Numbered from the stretch's first letter, positions 53,601 to 63,151 are shown. The stretch: DNA of 64,000 nucleotides from Lachnospiraceae bacterium (GCA_900759665.1 CAAEWE010000006.1:46442-110441); one strand, 5' to 3'. The notes: generated from the sequence alone by a model not told the origin. Numbers and translations: made by a program.

Positions 53601-54515
53601 ATGGATATTATGATCGCAGCGGATTTGAACTATTTCTCACCGGCGTTGACCCTGATCGTGTCTTTGTTTCATAACCATATGGAAAGAGATATGAATATTT
53701 ATTTTTTATGTTCCGAATTTGGTGAAAAGGAATTTGCAGTGCTTCATAAGATTGAAAAAAGATATAAAAACAAAAAGATTATCTGTTTCAACATTTCTGA
53801 GGAGCAGACAGAGGGTTTACGGTCATTTGGCAGATTTTCGGTAGGAGCTTTTTATCGAATACTGGGATTGGAAATGATACCGACGGAGGTAGAGCGGATA
53901 TTATATCTGGATGTGGATATGGTTGTGACAAGAGATATTACCGGATTGTTTGAAATGGACATGACGGAACCGGTATTGGTATGTGACGATATCAATAATA
54001 TTTTGCAGGGAAACATGGAGTATCACAAGGCTATTGTACATCTGACACCGGATGATAAATATTTTAATTCCGGAATGATACTGTTTGATATGGAATACGT
54101 TCGCCAAAAGCATGTGCGGGAGCGGCTGCTTGATGATATCAAAGATAATTTTGACAGATATAAATTAGTGGATCAGGATGCGTTAAATCGCTATTATCAT
54201 GGTATATCCCGGTTTATTCCATGGGAAAAATATAATTGTCCCTGTGTCCCGTATTTATCATTAGACACCAGGCATGTGATCGGAGAAAGGAATCTGCTGA
54301 CTTATGCGGAACTTCAGAGAATGCAGGATCCGGAAAATGGATTACAGATTTTTGATGTTACCGCAGGGATACTGGCAGAGGCATCCATTATTCATTTCTG
54401 TTCCGAAATGAAGCCTTGGAAAGATAGAGAATTCTATCAATGTAATCAGAATATGCAGCAGGTATACAAAATTTATAACCGGTATGAAAGATTGGCTGCA
54501 AGATTGATGAAATAA
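53601..54515 (+). CDS. Glycosyltransferase family 8
   Basis: 304 aa. GT8 fold: DIMIAADLNYFSPALTLIVS, GAFYRILGLEMIPTEVERIL, the metal-binding Asp-Val-Asp at 104-106 in YLDVDMVV, then YFNSGMILFDMEYVR, QDALNRYY and IIHFCSEMKPW (Trp/His of the UDP site). Retaining transfer of Glc or Gal from a UDP-sugar is expected. GGAGG lies 10 bases before the ATG. It follows the fused cytidylyltransferase and is convergent with the CgeB-like gene. Confidence 0.88.
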   Translation: MDIMIAADLNYFSPALTLIVSLFHNHMERDMNIYFLCSEFGEKEFAVLHKIEKRYKNKKIICFNISEEQTEGLRSFGRFSVGAFYRILGLEMIPTEVERILYLDVDMVVTRDITGLFEMDMTEPVLVCDDINNILQGNMEYHKAIVHLTPDDKYFNSGMILFDMEYVRQKHVRERLLDDIKDNFDRYKLVDQDALNRYYHGISRFIPWEKYNCPCVPYLSLDTRHVIGERNLLTYAELQRMQDPENGLQIFDVTAGILAEASIIHFCSEMKPWKDREFYQCNQNMQQVYKIYNRYERLAARLMK

Positions 54516-54654
54516 TGGAAATATTGTATCTGCCAGAAAAGATTATAGATATATGGGACAAATAGAGTAACTAAAAATTGATAGACGCTTACGATAGAGC
54601 AGCCTCATCATTTGTACATACAATAAAGCTTACTTTGTTGGTGTCCATAAATAG

Positions 54655-55827
54655 TTATCCTTTCTGAATGATATCCAGTATTTCCTGAAAACGCTGTTCA
54701 TAGGTATGCTCGGAAAATACTTTTTGCTGACCGGACCGGGCGATTTCATTCCGCTTGGCAGGATTTGCAAGATAGTAATCAATTTTTTTGATCATATCAT
54801 CAGGATTTTCATAGTAAACATAATCCTTACCGGCGGTAAAATGACGATCAAAGTCCCTTTGGTAATTGGTCAAAAGAAAACCACCGGCACCCATAATATC
54901 CATCGCCCGTAAAGGTATACCACTCTGAATACTCCGGAGGGAAATGTTTAGATTGATCCGTGAGCACTGGAAAACAAGCGGCATTTCTTTTTCGTAGTGA
55001 ACGGTTCCCATGTTTTGAATGGTAGTAAACTGGGGCGTTGGATTAGGGGTATACAGTTTTACATGAAGGTTTTTATGAACATCTAAAAGTTTCATACATT
55101 GGAAGCGTTCTGTTTGTGTGATCTTACGGCATAAAAAGTAATTTGCGTAAAGGTAACGGAGTGTTTCGTGACCGTCTCTGGATGGCTCCAGAGGAATATG
55201 CTTTTGAAGTTCTTCCAAAATTTCAGGAGTCAGACAATCTTCTAAGAAAAGCTGTCCGTAAATTTGCTGCTGGGCAGCCATGATGCCCTCCAGATATCCC
55301 TTTGTATATGCAGGAAGATCAGAAAAACGGTCGTATAAATTATGCTTTTCGTTGTATAATGAACCGACAAAGGCAACATCTGCATCCAAAAGCTTCCGAT
55401 GCTCCGGGGAAACGGTTAGTGTGGATAATCGTTTTGAATTCACAGCCATAGGCAGATAGTAGACCTGTTTTACGCCTAATGCTTTGAGGTCTGTTACCAT
55501 TTGACTGTCAAAAATAAAAATAAAATTGCAGCTATGAAAAATGGTGTCAGAGTATGTCAGAACCAATGGGCTGTCATAACACCAGCTGACATAAGGGATT
55601 CTAATGTCGTTGCATACATTAGAGAGGATCGGGTAGTAGTTGGAGGAAAAAATGAGATCGATATGTTCCTCTTTTATATAATTGCGTAATTCGGAACGGA
55701 ATCGGGGATCCTGCCGGTAATTTCGTGGTTCCTTTTGATAGAAGATGACTTCGTTTCCAAGATTTACGAGTGCTTCCCGGATATCATCCCTTCCAAAGCT
55801 TTTCCAGTCAGGAATTAATATTTTCAT
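54655..55827 (-). CDS. CgeB-like glycosyltransferase (DUF3880/GT-B type)
   Basis: 390 aa. ILIPDWKSFGRDDIREALVN, IDLIFSSNYYPILSNVCNDI, IPYVSWCYDSPLVLTYSD and FIFIFDSQMVTDLKALGV are typical of the CgeB/DUF3880 N-domain. The C-domain has RINLNISLRSIQSGIPLRAM, DIMGAGGFLLTNYQRDF and FSEHTYEQRFQEILDII. It is related to the N-terminal domain of the fusion at 22483. A sugar is transferred from a nucleotide donor; specificity unknown. Single minus-strand gene next to the GT8 gene. Confidence 0.8.
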   Translation of the reverse strand: MKILIPDWKSFGRDDIREALVNLGNEVIFYQKEPRNYRQDPRFRSELRNYIKEEHIDLIFSSNYYPILSNVCNDIRIPYVSWCYDSPLVLTYSDTIFHSCNFIFIFDSQMVTDLKALGVKQVYYLPMAVNSKRLSTLTVSPEHRKLLDADVAFVGSLYNEKHNLYDRFSDLPAYTKGYLEGIMAAQQQIYGQLFLEDCLTPEILEELQKHIPLEPSRDGHETLRYLYANYFLCRKITQTERFQCMKLLDVHKNLHVKLYTPNPTPQFTTIQNMGTVHYEKEMPLVFQCSRINLNISLRSIQSGIPLRAMDIMGAGGFLLTNYQRDFDRHFTAGKDYVYYENPDDMIKKIDYYLANPAKRNEIARSGQQKVFSEHTYEQRFQEILDIIQKG

Positions 55828-55892
55828 GGTGATCCTCCCAATGTAATGAATTTAATGCTAAAACGATATTTTATATTATAACAGTTTCGGTC

Positions 55893-56075
55893 ATTCGAGA
55901 AAAGGGGGAAAGCTATGTTATTTTTATCTGCACTTTTGACCCTTATGGGAAGGAACGTCATTTATATACATTTGAATATCTGTGTAAACAGGAGCCATCG
56001 TTGACATTTGGGGACGAGATCTTATATGAAAATTTTTATCATCTGCCGACTATCCGACAGATACAGGGGCCATAG
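55893..56075 (+). pseudogene. Fragment of an Rpn/PD-(D/E)XK nuclease-transposase family gene
   Basis: Read in frame, SYVIFICTFDPYGKERHLYT and FEYLCKQEPSLTFGDEILYE match my memory of the conserved middle of the Rpn recombination-promoting nuclease family. Only about 55 codons remain before a stop at 56073, and no start or N-terminal half is present. It is a decayed mobile-type gene between the glycan island and the toxin-antitoxin pair. Confidence 0.55.
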
Positions 56076-56218
56076 GTTTATATTGAATAAACGTAGAGAG
56101 TATTGTATACTTAATATGAAGAGGCATACAGAAACGGAAGGTTATATTGAAGAGATATGGGTATAGATATTGTTACAGGAAAGAAAAAAATGGGCAAAGT
56201 AAGGATGAATATTCATAT

Positions 56219-56237
56219 AATAACAAATAGTGTTATT
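56219..56237 (+). promoter_or_regulatory. Inverted repeat at the antitoxin promoter
   Basis: AATAACA (56219-56225) and TGTTATT (56231-56237) flank a 5-base centre and overlap a TATAAT (56216-56221). It is placed as an operator for autorepression by the antitoxin would be. Confidence 0.45.
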
Positions 56238-56265
56238 GCCCGGAAATTTAAAGGAGGTATGACTT

Positions 56266-56490
56266 ATGTTAGCAGCCGTAAAGGGAATTGTACAAGGCAA
56301 CACAGTTGTTATTGAAGATGAAGATATTAGGGATTATGATGGAGCAGAGGTTATTGTCACGCTGCTAAATTATCCGCAGAAAAAGGTAAGGAAAGCACCT
56401 GTTGATTGGGATAGTTTTGTTATTTCAAGTGAAAGAGGAAAGCATGTAGATGAATATATGAGGGAGATGCGAGCGAATGACAGATTATAA
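56266..56490 (+). CDS. VapB-like antitoxin
   Basis: 74 aa. LAAVKGIVQGNTVVIEDEDI and GAEVIVTLLNY form a short beta-rich N-domain of AbrB-like appearance. The acidic/basic C-terminus (VDEYMREMRANDRL) would wrap the toxin. It overlaps the PIN gene by 14 bases, the usual order of antitoxin then toxin. AAAGGAGG lies upstream. It looks intact although the toxin is interrupted. Confidence 0.72.
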   Translation: MLAAVKGIVQGNTVVIEDEDIRDYDGAEVIVTLLNYPQKKVRKAPVDWDSFVISSERGKHVDEYMREMRANDRL

Positions 56491-56911
56491 AAAAGTATTT
56501 GTTGATACGGCACCATTCATATACTTCATTGAAAAAGATGAAAATAATCCACAGTATTTTGACAAAGTAAAAAAATTTTTCAGTAATGGATATGAGACAG
56601 ATAAAAAGTTTGTGATATCTGTAATTACAATGGAAGAATATTTTGTATTTCCATACAGAAATAAATTGTATTCATTTATTGACATGTTTAATAAACTTGT
56701 CCAAACGACTGATATGGAAATAGTAGAAATAAATCAAGAGATTGCCAAAAAGGCCGCTCAAATCTGAGCAGAATATAAAGGTTTTAAGGCTATGGATGCG
56801 CTTCAGTTAGCAGTAGCATGTTTTACTAAGTGTGATTTATTCTTGACGAATGATAAGCAGTTAAGACAATTCAAGGAATTAAAGTGCATCACGGTTGATG
56901 AACTGGAATAA
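56477..56911 (+). pseudogene. PIN-domain (VapC-like) toxin with an in-frame TGA
   Basis: 145 codons in one frame from the ATG at 56477 to TAA at 56909, broken by TGA at codon 97 (56765-56767). PIN features before it: Asp10 in VFVDTAPFIYF and Glu in VITMEEYFVF. After it: MDALQLAVACF with the third acidic residue and FLTNDKQLRQF. Related proteins often have Arg here, so CGA to TGA by one transition is the simple explanation. The truncated 96-aa product lacks part of the active site and should be inactive. Confidence 0.78.
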
Positions 56912-57017
56912 CTAACAACGCACCAACTCTCAAGGATAATTTTTGATTATTAAATCTGATAAGATGATATTTATGAAATATGCCCAAAAATAATTTCAAC
57001 CATAGAGAACTGCAGAA

Positions 57018-58058
57018 TTATTGATGTTCTAAAAATTCTGCAATTCTCTGTACTCCCTGGCCATCGACCAATGCATTCATACGGGCAGCATATTCCTTTC
57101 GCAGGTCATCATTTGTGAGGTATACATCCAATGCCCGGAGAATGTTTGGTACAACGGGATCGAAACGGGCATCTCCGGCGTGGAGCATAATATGCTGGCT
57201 GCCCATTTGCTTAACGCCTGCTAATTGATTGTCTGCAAAGGAAAAGCAGACCGTGGGCGTACTGCAGGCGCAGAGTTCATCAAGAGTTGTGCCGCCTGCT
57301 GACACAGCGAGTTGATTACGCCGCATGTAGTAGCTCATATTGTTGACATTTTTGTGAAGCCGGATTTGTGGAAAACGGGCAGCCATAGCGTGCAGCTGTG
57401 GCTCATCCTGATTCATACTTCCTACAATTACGTCAAAGGAAAAGCCATTTAGAGAGTCAGGGACAGCAATCGTTTGTTTGTCATGGTCTAAACAGGCTGA
57501 GAGAATCTGCAGAGACACATGGTAAGGATCGGTGCCGCCGGTTGTGATCAGAATGCTTTTTTCACGGATAACAGGAGCTGTGGGTGCCTGAAATTCCTCG
57601 CGGAGAGGAGAATATTTTGTGCCGGCCAGCACTTTTGTGTCAGTGCCGAGATAGCGTTTGAAATAGTCATCATAATCCGTGCGGAGACCATAGTGCAGCA
57701 CGGCAGAGACCGGATAGGTATCGATCTCCATATCATCGAGATATAATACAGGGATCCTTTGGTTTAAGGTGGCAAGATAAGAGGGCGTGATCTGATAAGA
57801 GTCAACAACCAGCCATTTCAGAGGATATTCCTTTAGAAGTGGAAGGAATATATCGTATTCGGATTCCATATGTCTCCAGTCAGTATGGAGTATTACATAG
57901 GGAATATTGGCAGCCTTTAGACGTGCAGTTTCTTTTTCTTCCGCAAGAAAAAAGATACATTTGATCCCTCTTTTGATAAGCTCTGTGGCAATAGAAATAC
58001 AGCGGACAAGATGTCCGGTAGCAATTTGTTCATTTGCGTCAACGCGAAATCCGATCAT
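57018..58058 (-). CDS. pseG: UDP-2,4-diacetamido-2,4,6-trideoxy-altropyranose hydrolase
   Basis: 346 aa. GT-B-like sugar-nucleotide hydrolase: FRVDANEQIATGHLVRCISI with His16 as the expected catalytic base, KWLVVDSYQITPSYL, LYLDDME, and the donor-side SAGGTTLDELCACSTP with ADNQLAGVKQM. It removes UDP from the PseH product, giving the substrate for PseI. It is divergent from pseC, separated by 183 bases with an operator-like palindrome, and lies about 20 kb from pseB-pseF-pseH. Confidence 0.9.
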   Translation of the reverse strand: MIGFRVDANEQIATGHLVRCISIATELIKRGIKCIFFLAEEKETARLKAANIPYVILHTDWRHMESEYDIFLPLLKEYPLKWLVVDSYQITPSYLATLNQRIPVLYLDDMEIDTYPVSAVLHYGLRTDYDDYFKRYLGTDTKVLAGTKYSPLREEFQAPTAPVIREKSILITTGGTDPYHVSLQILSACLDHDKQTIAVPDSLNGFSFDVIVGSMNQDEPQLHAMAARFPQIRLHKNVNNMSYYMRRNQLAVSAGGTTLDELCACSTPTVCFSFADNQLAGVKQMGSQHIMLHAGDARFDPVVPNILRALDVYLTNDDLRKEYAARMNALVDGQGVQRIAEFLEHQ

Positions 58059-58094
58059 AACGATAACCTGCCTTTCCGGGGGATATATTCTGAT

Positions 58095-58108
58095 ATTAGA
58101 ATATTCTA
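58095..58108. promoter_or_regulatory. 14-bp palindrome at the pseG promoter
   Basis: TTAGAATATTCTAA is a perfect palindrome just downstream of a minus-strand extended -10 (TGGTATACT). It is suited as an operator for a dimeric regulator; none is identified. Confidence 0.45.
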
Positions 58109-58175
58109 AATGCAGTATACCACAAATCAGCTGTATTTTCTCTGAAATGTTGAGATGGAATGGTTGGTTTTTTTC

Positions 58176-58204
58176 TTGTGATTCCGGTGAAATCGTGTTA
58201 CACT
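58176..58204 (+). promoter_or_regulatory. Candidate sigma-A promoter of pseC
   Basis: TTGTGA (58176-58181), 17-base spacer, TACACT (58199-58204), 37 bases before the pseC ATG. Confidence 0.5.
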
Positions 58205-58241
58205 TACAACAAGCAGATCAGTGAAAAGGAAAGGTGACATT

Positions 58242-59447
58242 ATGTATATTCCATATGGAAGGCAATCAATAGATGATGCAGATATTGAGGCGGTTGTGAA
58301 GGTGTTGAAATCGGACTATCTGACAACGGGACCGGCGGTGGCAGCTTTTGAAAAGAAAGTGGCAGATTATGTGGGGGCGAAGTACGCTGTGGCAGTGAGC
58401 AATGGAACAGCGGCTCTTCATGTGGCGTGTCTGGCAGCAGGAATTGGTGCGGGAGACGAGGTGGTTACGACACCGATCACTTTTGCGGCGTCTGCAAACT
58501 GTGTGCTTTATTGTGGTGGAACGCCGGTATTTGCAGACATTGACCCGGATACATACAATATTTCCCCGGTGGAGCTGGAACGAAAGATTACTTCCCGGAC
58601 AAAGGCCATTATTCCGGTACATTATACCGGGCAGCCATGTGACATGGATGCAATCCTGGAAATTGCACATAAGCATGATTTGTTGGTTATTGAGGATGGA
58701 GCACATGCACTGGGAGCATCCTATAAAGGAAAGAAGATTGGAAGCATTGCCGATATGACCTGTTTTAGCTTTCATCCGGTGAAACCTGTGACGACAGGAG
58801 AAGGTGGCATGATCGTTACAGATAATGAAGAGCTATACCGCAAGCTGGTTTTGTACAGAAGCCATGGAATTACCAGAGATAACGATATGATGCAGCAGTA
58901 TGAGGATCAGCTGAGGCAGTCCTCGGATCCGGCATTGCAGGAGGCTGCAGATATGCTTCGTGGAGATGTTATGGATCCGGGAGGATGGTATTATCAGCAG
59001 CTGGAGCTGGGATATAATTACCGGATTACAGATATTGCCTGTGCTTTAGGTGCCAGCCAGATGGACAAACTGGATTGTTTTCTGGAACGCCGGAGACAGA
59101 TTGCCGGGAAATATGATGAGGCATTTGCGGATATACCGCAGATCAAGACACCATGGCAGCAGGAGGGCTGTCAGAGCGGCTGGCATTTGTATATGATACA
59201 GACGATGGAACGCAGCAGGAGAGAAGTTTTTGATGGGCTGCGTCAGGCAGGGATTGGTGTAAATGTGCATTACATACCGGTTTACAGACATCCTTATTAC
59301 CAGAGAAACGGCTATGCCGGAGTTCATTGCCTGAATGCGGAGGCATTCTATGAGAGAGCAGTCAGTCTGCCGATCTTCCCGGGATTAACAGGATCACAGC
59401 AGGATTATGTGATCGAGCATGTGATTAAGGAATGCACAGCAGATTAG
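58242..59447 (+). CDS. pseC: UDP-4-amino-4,6-dideoxy-N-acetyl-L-altrosamine transaminase
   Basis: 401 aa from the ATG at 58242 with GGAAAGGTGA upstream; an in-frame GTG at 58221 precedes that site. DegT fold: IPYGRQSIDDADIEAVVKVL, SNGTAALHVACLAAG, VIEDGAHALGASYKGKKIGS, and PLP Lys181 in FSFHPVKPVTTGEGGM, matching PseC. It aminates the PseB product at C4 using glutamate. A stable terminator hairpin follows at 59508. Confidence 0.92.
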   Translation: MYIPYGRQSIDDADIEAVVKVLKSDYLTTGPAVAAFEKKVADYVGAKYAVAVSNGTAALHVACLAAGIGAGDEVVTTPITFAASANCVLYCGGTPVFADIDPDTYNISPVELERKITSRTKAIIPVHYTGQPCDMDAILEIAHKHDLLVIEDGAHALGASYKGKKIGSIADMTCFSFHPVKPVTTGEGGMIVTDNEELYRKLVLYRSHGITRDNDMMQQYEDQLRQSSDPALQEAADMLRGDVMDPGGWYYQQLELGYNYRITDIACALGASQMDKLDCFLERRRQIAGKYDEAFADIPQIKTPWQQEGCQSGWHLYMIQTMERSRREVFDGLRQAGIGVNVHYIPVYRHPYYQRNGYAGVHCLNAEAFYERAVSLPIFPGLTGSQQDYVIEHVIKECTAD

Positions 59448-59507
59448 ATGGATTCCGGAAATTGTTTATCCGCACGAAGGCAAAGTGAGGATGGAAAAAG
59501 CTAAGTG

Positions 59508-59537
59508 ATACCCCGCAGCTTGCTGCGGGGTATTTAA
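59508..59537 (+). terminator. Terminator after pseC
   Basis: A perfect 12-bp stem, ATACCCCGCAGC (59508-59519) with GCTGCGGGGTAT (59522-59533), followed by a short TTTA. Confidence 0.75.
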
Positions 59538-59597
59538 GTATAAGAAATAGTATGGGAATACTACATCATTCCGTGTGAGAAGTCTGGGTTACAAAAT

Positions 59598-59649
59598 TGT
59601 AAGAAAGAAATTCACTGAAATGTAAGGATTCTTTGGTAAGATATATAAC
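59598..59649 (+). promoter_or_regulatory. Candidate activator-dependent promoter of the ABC exporter
   Basis: TGTAAG at 59598-59603 and 59621-59626 and GGTAAG at 59635-59640. The second lies 17 bases before TATAAC (59644-59649). Direct repeats of this kind often bind OmpR-family response regulators. None is in the window. Confidence 0.3.
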
Positions 59650-59671
59650 ATAAAAAAGGGAGGTGTATTAT

Positions 59672-62281
59672 GTGAAACAGACAGGATATTATGCGATGCT
59701 GGCATTTCGCTACCGCAAAAAGCATCCCATGCAGACTTTGTATTCTGTTTTGGCGATCATGGTTTCAGTAATCTTATGCTATTGCAGCATTACGGTAGGT
59801 TTTACGATCATGAATTATGGTTATGAATCGGCGATGGCCAGGCAGCATGGATGTGAATTGGAGATGTCTGAGTTTCCGGTAGGTGTCGATGAAATTTCGG
59901 GGGAGGATGAATGGAAACCGGCAGATTACCGGAGGATGCAGAAAAAGCTGGAGAAGCTTCCGGAGGTCCGGGAGACCTATTTAAAGAAAAGCTATAGTAA
60001 AGAATATGATGAGGATGGCAATGAAGTCAAAAAAATGTATATGTCTCTTTTTATCGGAGCTAAGGATACCTCGGATCTGTATGTATGTGCCAAAAAGATT
60101 CAGGAAGATACGGGGTATAGGGTATATGTTGATAATGACATTGCAACGTATCTGGGACAGGGGAGAGAAGAGGATACAGTGGCGCAGGCATTGGGAAACA
60201 CAATCGTGGCATTGGTCGGTGCCTTGTTTGCATCATTTGCCATGCTGGTGATCCGTAATACCATGATGCTTCCGGTACTGGAGCGAATGAAGGAATATGG
60301 GGTACTCCGTTGTGTGGGAATGTCTAAGAAGCAGCTATATTTCATGCTGGCAGTGGAAGGAATTCTGCTTACGATCATTAGTACCATTTTAGGGACAGGA
60401 ATCGGATTTGGCATGTTAAAGGGGTGTCAGGGATGGGTGAACCGCTGTCTGATGGCAGATGTTCCGGTTGTCTTTCGATTTTATCCGAAGGCGGTATTGT
60501 ACAGTGGAGTGTTGTGTATTGCCGTGACCTTGTTTGCATTGTTAGAACCGGCGAGGCAGGCGGGAAATCTTTCGGTCAGCCAGGTGCTTCGTGGCGGTGC
60601 TTATGGAATCCGGGGAATGAAAACGAAGAAAAAGGGGGAACGCCACCGGTTCAGTCATTTTATGGGCAGACTTTTTGGGGTGGAGTGGGAGTATGCCATG
60701 CGCAATATGTCCCGAAATCCCGGAAGCCAGATTTATCTGTTTATGGGGCTTTTTATCAGCATGATCTTATTTACCGTTATTTTCTCGTCCGTGGAAACGA
60801 CATATTCCACCCTGGAAAATAGTATGCAGGGAAAAAATGAGGAATATGCGGAGGCCATTGCCATCAGGGGAAAATGTTCTCAAGAGCGTGAGGAGCAGAT
60901 CTGTCAGGAGGTGCAGAAGTTAGACGGGGTAAAAAAGGCAGGAATTTTGCAGCTTGGAATGTTGTTGGTGCAGGACAGGAGACAGCTTCGTCATTACAAA
61001 AAAATGACGGAAAAGGACCGGAAAACAGCTTTCAATTTTATGACCGCCGTCGGCTATGACAGGGAACATTTGGATCAACTAAAGAAGCAGATTGTTGAGG
61101 GGGAGATTGACTATGACAGTCTGGTACAGAAGCATGGTGTCATTCTGTGCGATTATGAATATAATCCGAAGGACGATACCGCAAATGTTTCCAGCACAGA
61201 TGTACGTTTGACGGACTATAAAGTCGGGGATGAAATACCGGTACTGAACGAAGAGGCTCAGAAAAGAGTTATACATATTTTAAACGAGATGGAAGATGCA
61301 ATTGGAGAGGAGCCACAGGGATCCTCTGAATGGAAGCCGGAACAGACCAGGAAAGCAGAAAAAAAACTGATAAAGAAAAGAACAAGATACTGGGAAAAAG
61401 CAGAAAAATTCATTCAGGAAAAGGGATATCCTGTGGATGAATACCGTTGGTGTCTGAAAAAAATAAATACCTATACCAGTCTTTTTGCACAAATACAAAA
61501 TATATTACAGCAGTATGAGCTGGATCAGGGACATTCCGTAAAGTTTCCGATACAGGCAATTATTAAGGAGGATACTTACAATTCGTTATATCTGACACAG
61601 AACTCCGCCCAGGGAACCGGCGTGATCATGGCGGATAAAACCTATCACACATACAGTAATTCGAAAGAAGCAATGTTGTCGGATGTTGTTCCAATGGGGG
61701 AAGGAGAGGAATATATCGGGATCGTTCGGGATGTACGAAAAGCAGGATCGGATCTGATCACATATGTGAAAAAGCTCAATGACGAAAGTGGCGATACTAA
61801 TTTTATCTTGCTGGAGGATACATCAGGACAAGGATATCCAATGGACGAAAGCCAGACGATTGTCAATACCAGCCGTAATATGGAGCTGATACAAAAGGGT
61901 GGAATACTGGTAGGAGGTTTTATTTTGCTGATCAGTCTGCTTCAGATCATCAATGTAACAGCAGCAGGGATAAGTATGCGGCAGGGGGAATTCAAACTGC
62001 TTTCTGTTGCAGGGATGTCAAGGAAGCAGCTTCAAAAAATGCTGATTCTGGAAAAAGCAGTGACATGTCTCCTTGGTGTTGGCACCGGTGTTGCAGCCGG
62101 TTATGGACTTAGTTATTTCTTTATAGAAACACTTCTCAATCAGGATGGAGGAGCTGCGGACAGCTCTGGAGGAATCTGTTTTACCTGGCCATGGAATAAG
62201 ATCGTTCCGGCAGTAGTAATAGTTTATGTACTTTGCCTGTTTTGTAGTTATTCTGGCAGAAGATACTCGAAACGTAAATAA
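59672..62281 (+). CDS. FtsX-type ABC transporter permease
   Basis: 869 aa, starting at a GTG with GGGAGG 8 bases upstream. An N-terminal membrane helix (SVLAIMVSVILCYCSITVGF) comes first. Three helices follow at about 170-300 (VALVGALFASFAMLVIR; VEGILLTIISTILGTGIGFG; SGVLCIAVTLFALL). Then a second module begins with FMGLFISMILFTVIFS, a large outside domain of about 330 residues, and three C-terminal helices. FtsX-like half-domains carry ERMKEYGVLRCVGMSKKQLY and QGEFKLLSVAGMSRKQLQKM. This is the MacB/BceB kind: a mechanotransmitter or peptide/antibiotic exporter. The ATPase is the next gene. The substrate is unknown. Confidence 0.85.
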   Translation: MKQTGYYAMLAFRYRKKHPMQTLYSVLAIMVSVILCYCSITVGFTIMNYGYESAMARQHGCELEMSEFPVGVDEISGEDEWKPADYRRMQKKLEKLPEVRETYLKKSYSKEYDEDGNEVKKMYMSLFIGAKDTSDLYVCAKKIQEDTGYRVYVDNDIATYLGQGREEDTVAQALGNTIVALVGALFASFAMLVIRNTMMLPVLERMKEYGVLRCVGMSKKQLYFMLAVEGILLTIISTILGTGIGFGMLKGCQGWVNRCLMADVPVVFRFYPKAVLYSGVLCIAVTLFALLEPARQAGNLSVSQVLRGGAYGIRGMKTKKKGERHRFSHFMGRLFGVEWEYAMRNMSRNPGSQIYLFMGLFISMILFTVIFSSVETTYSTLENSMQGKNEEYAEAIAIRGKCSQEREEQICQEVQKLDGVKKAGILQLGMLLVQDRRQLRHYKKMTEKDRKTAFNFMTAVGYDREHLDQLKKQIVEGEIDYDSLVQKHGVILCDYEYNPKDDTANVSSTDVRLTDYKVGDEIPVLNEEAQKRVIHILNEMEDAIGEEPQGSSEWKPEQTRKAEKKLIKKRTRYWEKAEKFIQEKGYPVDEYRWCLKKINTYTSLFAQIQNILQQYELDQGHSVKFPIQAIIKEDTYNSLYLTQNSAQGTGVIMADKTYHTYSNSKEAMLSDVVPMGEGEEYIGIVRDVRKAGSDLITYVKKLNDESGDTNFILLEDTSGQGYPMDESQTIVNTSRNMELIQKGGILVGGFILLISLLQIINVTAAGISMRQGEFKLLSVAGMSRKQLQKMLILEKAVTCLLGVGTGVAAGYGLSYFFIETLLNQDGGAADSSGGICFTWPWNKIVPAVVIVYVLCLFCSYSGRRYSKRK

Positions 62282-62355
62282 TGAAATGAACAGGGAAAAT
62301 TGGGGAAACAAAAAAAGATAAATCGACCGGGATATAAGGAAAGGATGTGGAATAT

Positions 62356-63072
62356 ATGGCATTTTTGGAGGTTCAGGATCTCACAAGAATATATGGAAAA
62401 AAGGAAAATCAGTTAAAGGCACTGGATCATGTGAGCTTTATTGTGGAAAAGGGGCAGTTTGTAGCGGTAACCGGAGCCAGTGGTTCCGGAAAATCCACTT
62501 TGTTAAATCTGCTGGGAAGCATGGATGATGCCCAGGAGGGATCGGTCAGGCTGGAGGGAGAAGATGTCGTTGGCATGAAAGAGAAACAGAGGGCGGTATT
62601 CCGGCGCAGAAAGATAGGCTTTGTTTTTCAGGAGTATAATCTGGTGCCGGTGCTGAATGTGGAGGAAAATATTCAGATTCCGGTACGCCTGGATGGAAAA
62701 CAGATCGATCCGGATTATCTGGCACAGTTATTGCACATTTTGGGACTGGAGGATCGCAAATATCATTTGCCGGAGGAGCTTTCGGGTGGACAGAAGCAGA
62801 GAGTAGCGATTGGCAGAGCACTGGCCAATCATCCGAGCCTGCTTCTGGCGGATGAACCCACCGGTAATCTCGATCACCAGAATGGGTTAGAAGTGATGGC
62901 ACTTTTAAAGGAGTCTATCAAGCAATTTGCGTTGACAATGATCGTTGTAACCCATGATCCGTCCATCGCATCTATGGCTGACCGTGTGATCACATTGTCG
63001 GATGGAGTGATTATTTCGGATACTATGGTAAAACATGTGCTCGCTGCACAGAACGATAGGAAAAAACTTTAG
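62356..63072 (+). CDS. ABC transporter ATP-binding protein (LolD/MacB type)
   Basis: 238 aa from the ATG at 62356 (AAGGA 10 bases upstream); an in-frame GTG at 62347 is too close to it. Walker A GASGSGKST at residues 40-48, Q-loop VFQEYNLVPV, signature LSGGQKQR, Walker B LLLADEPTG, and His switch VTHD. It energises the FtsX-type permease just upstream (75 bases). Confidence 0.9.
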   Translation: MAFLEVQDLTRIYGKKENQLKALDHVSFIVEKGQFVAVTGASGSGKSTLLNLLGSMDDAQEGSVRLEGEDVVGMKEKQRAVFRRRKIGFVFQEYNLVPVLNVEENIQIPVRLDGKQIDPDYLAQLLHILGLEDRKYHLPEELSGGQKQRVAIGRALANHPSLLLADEPTGNLDHQNGLEVMALLKESIKQFALTMIVVTHDPSIASMADRVITLSDGVIISDTMVKHVLAAQNDRKKL

Positions 63073-63151
63073 CATTAAAGCAGAGAGAGGATAAGCGGGA
63101 AGGAGCTGCTTGACTTTTATGAAAGTTATGGTTTTAAAGAGAGGAGTACAA

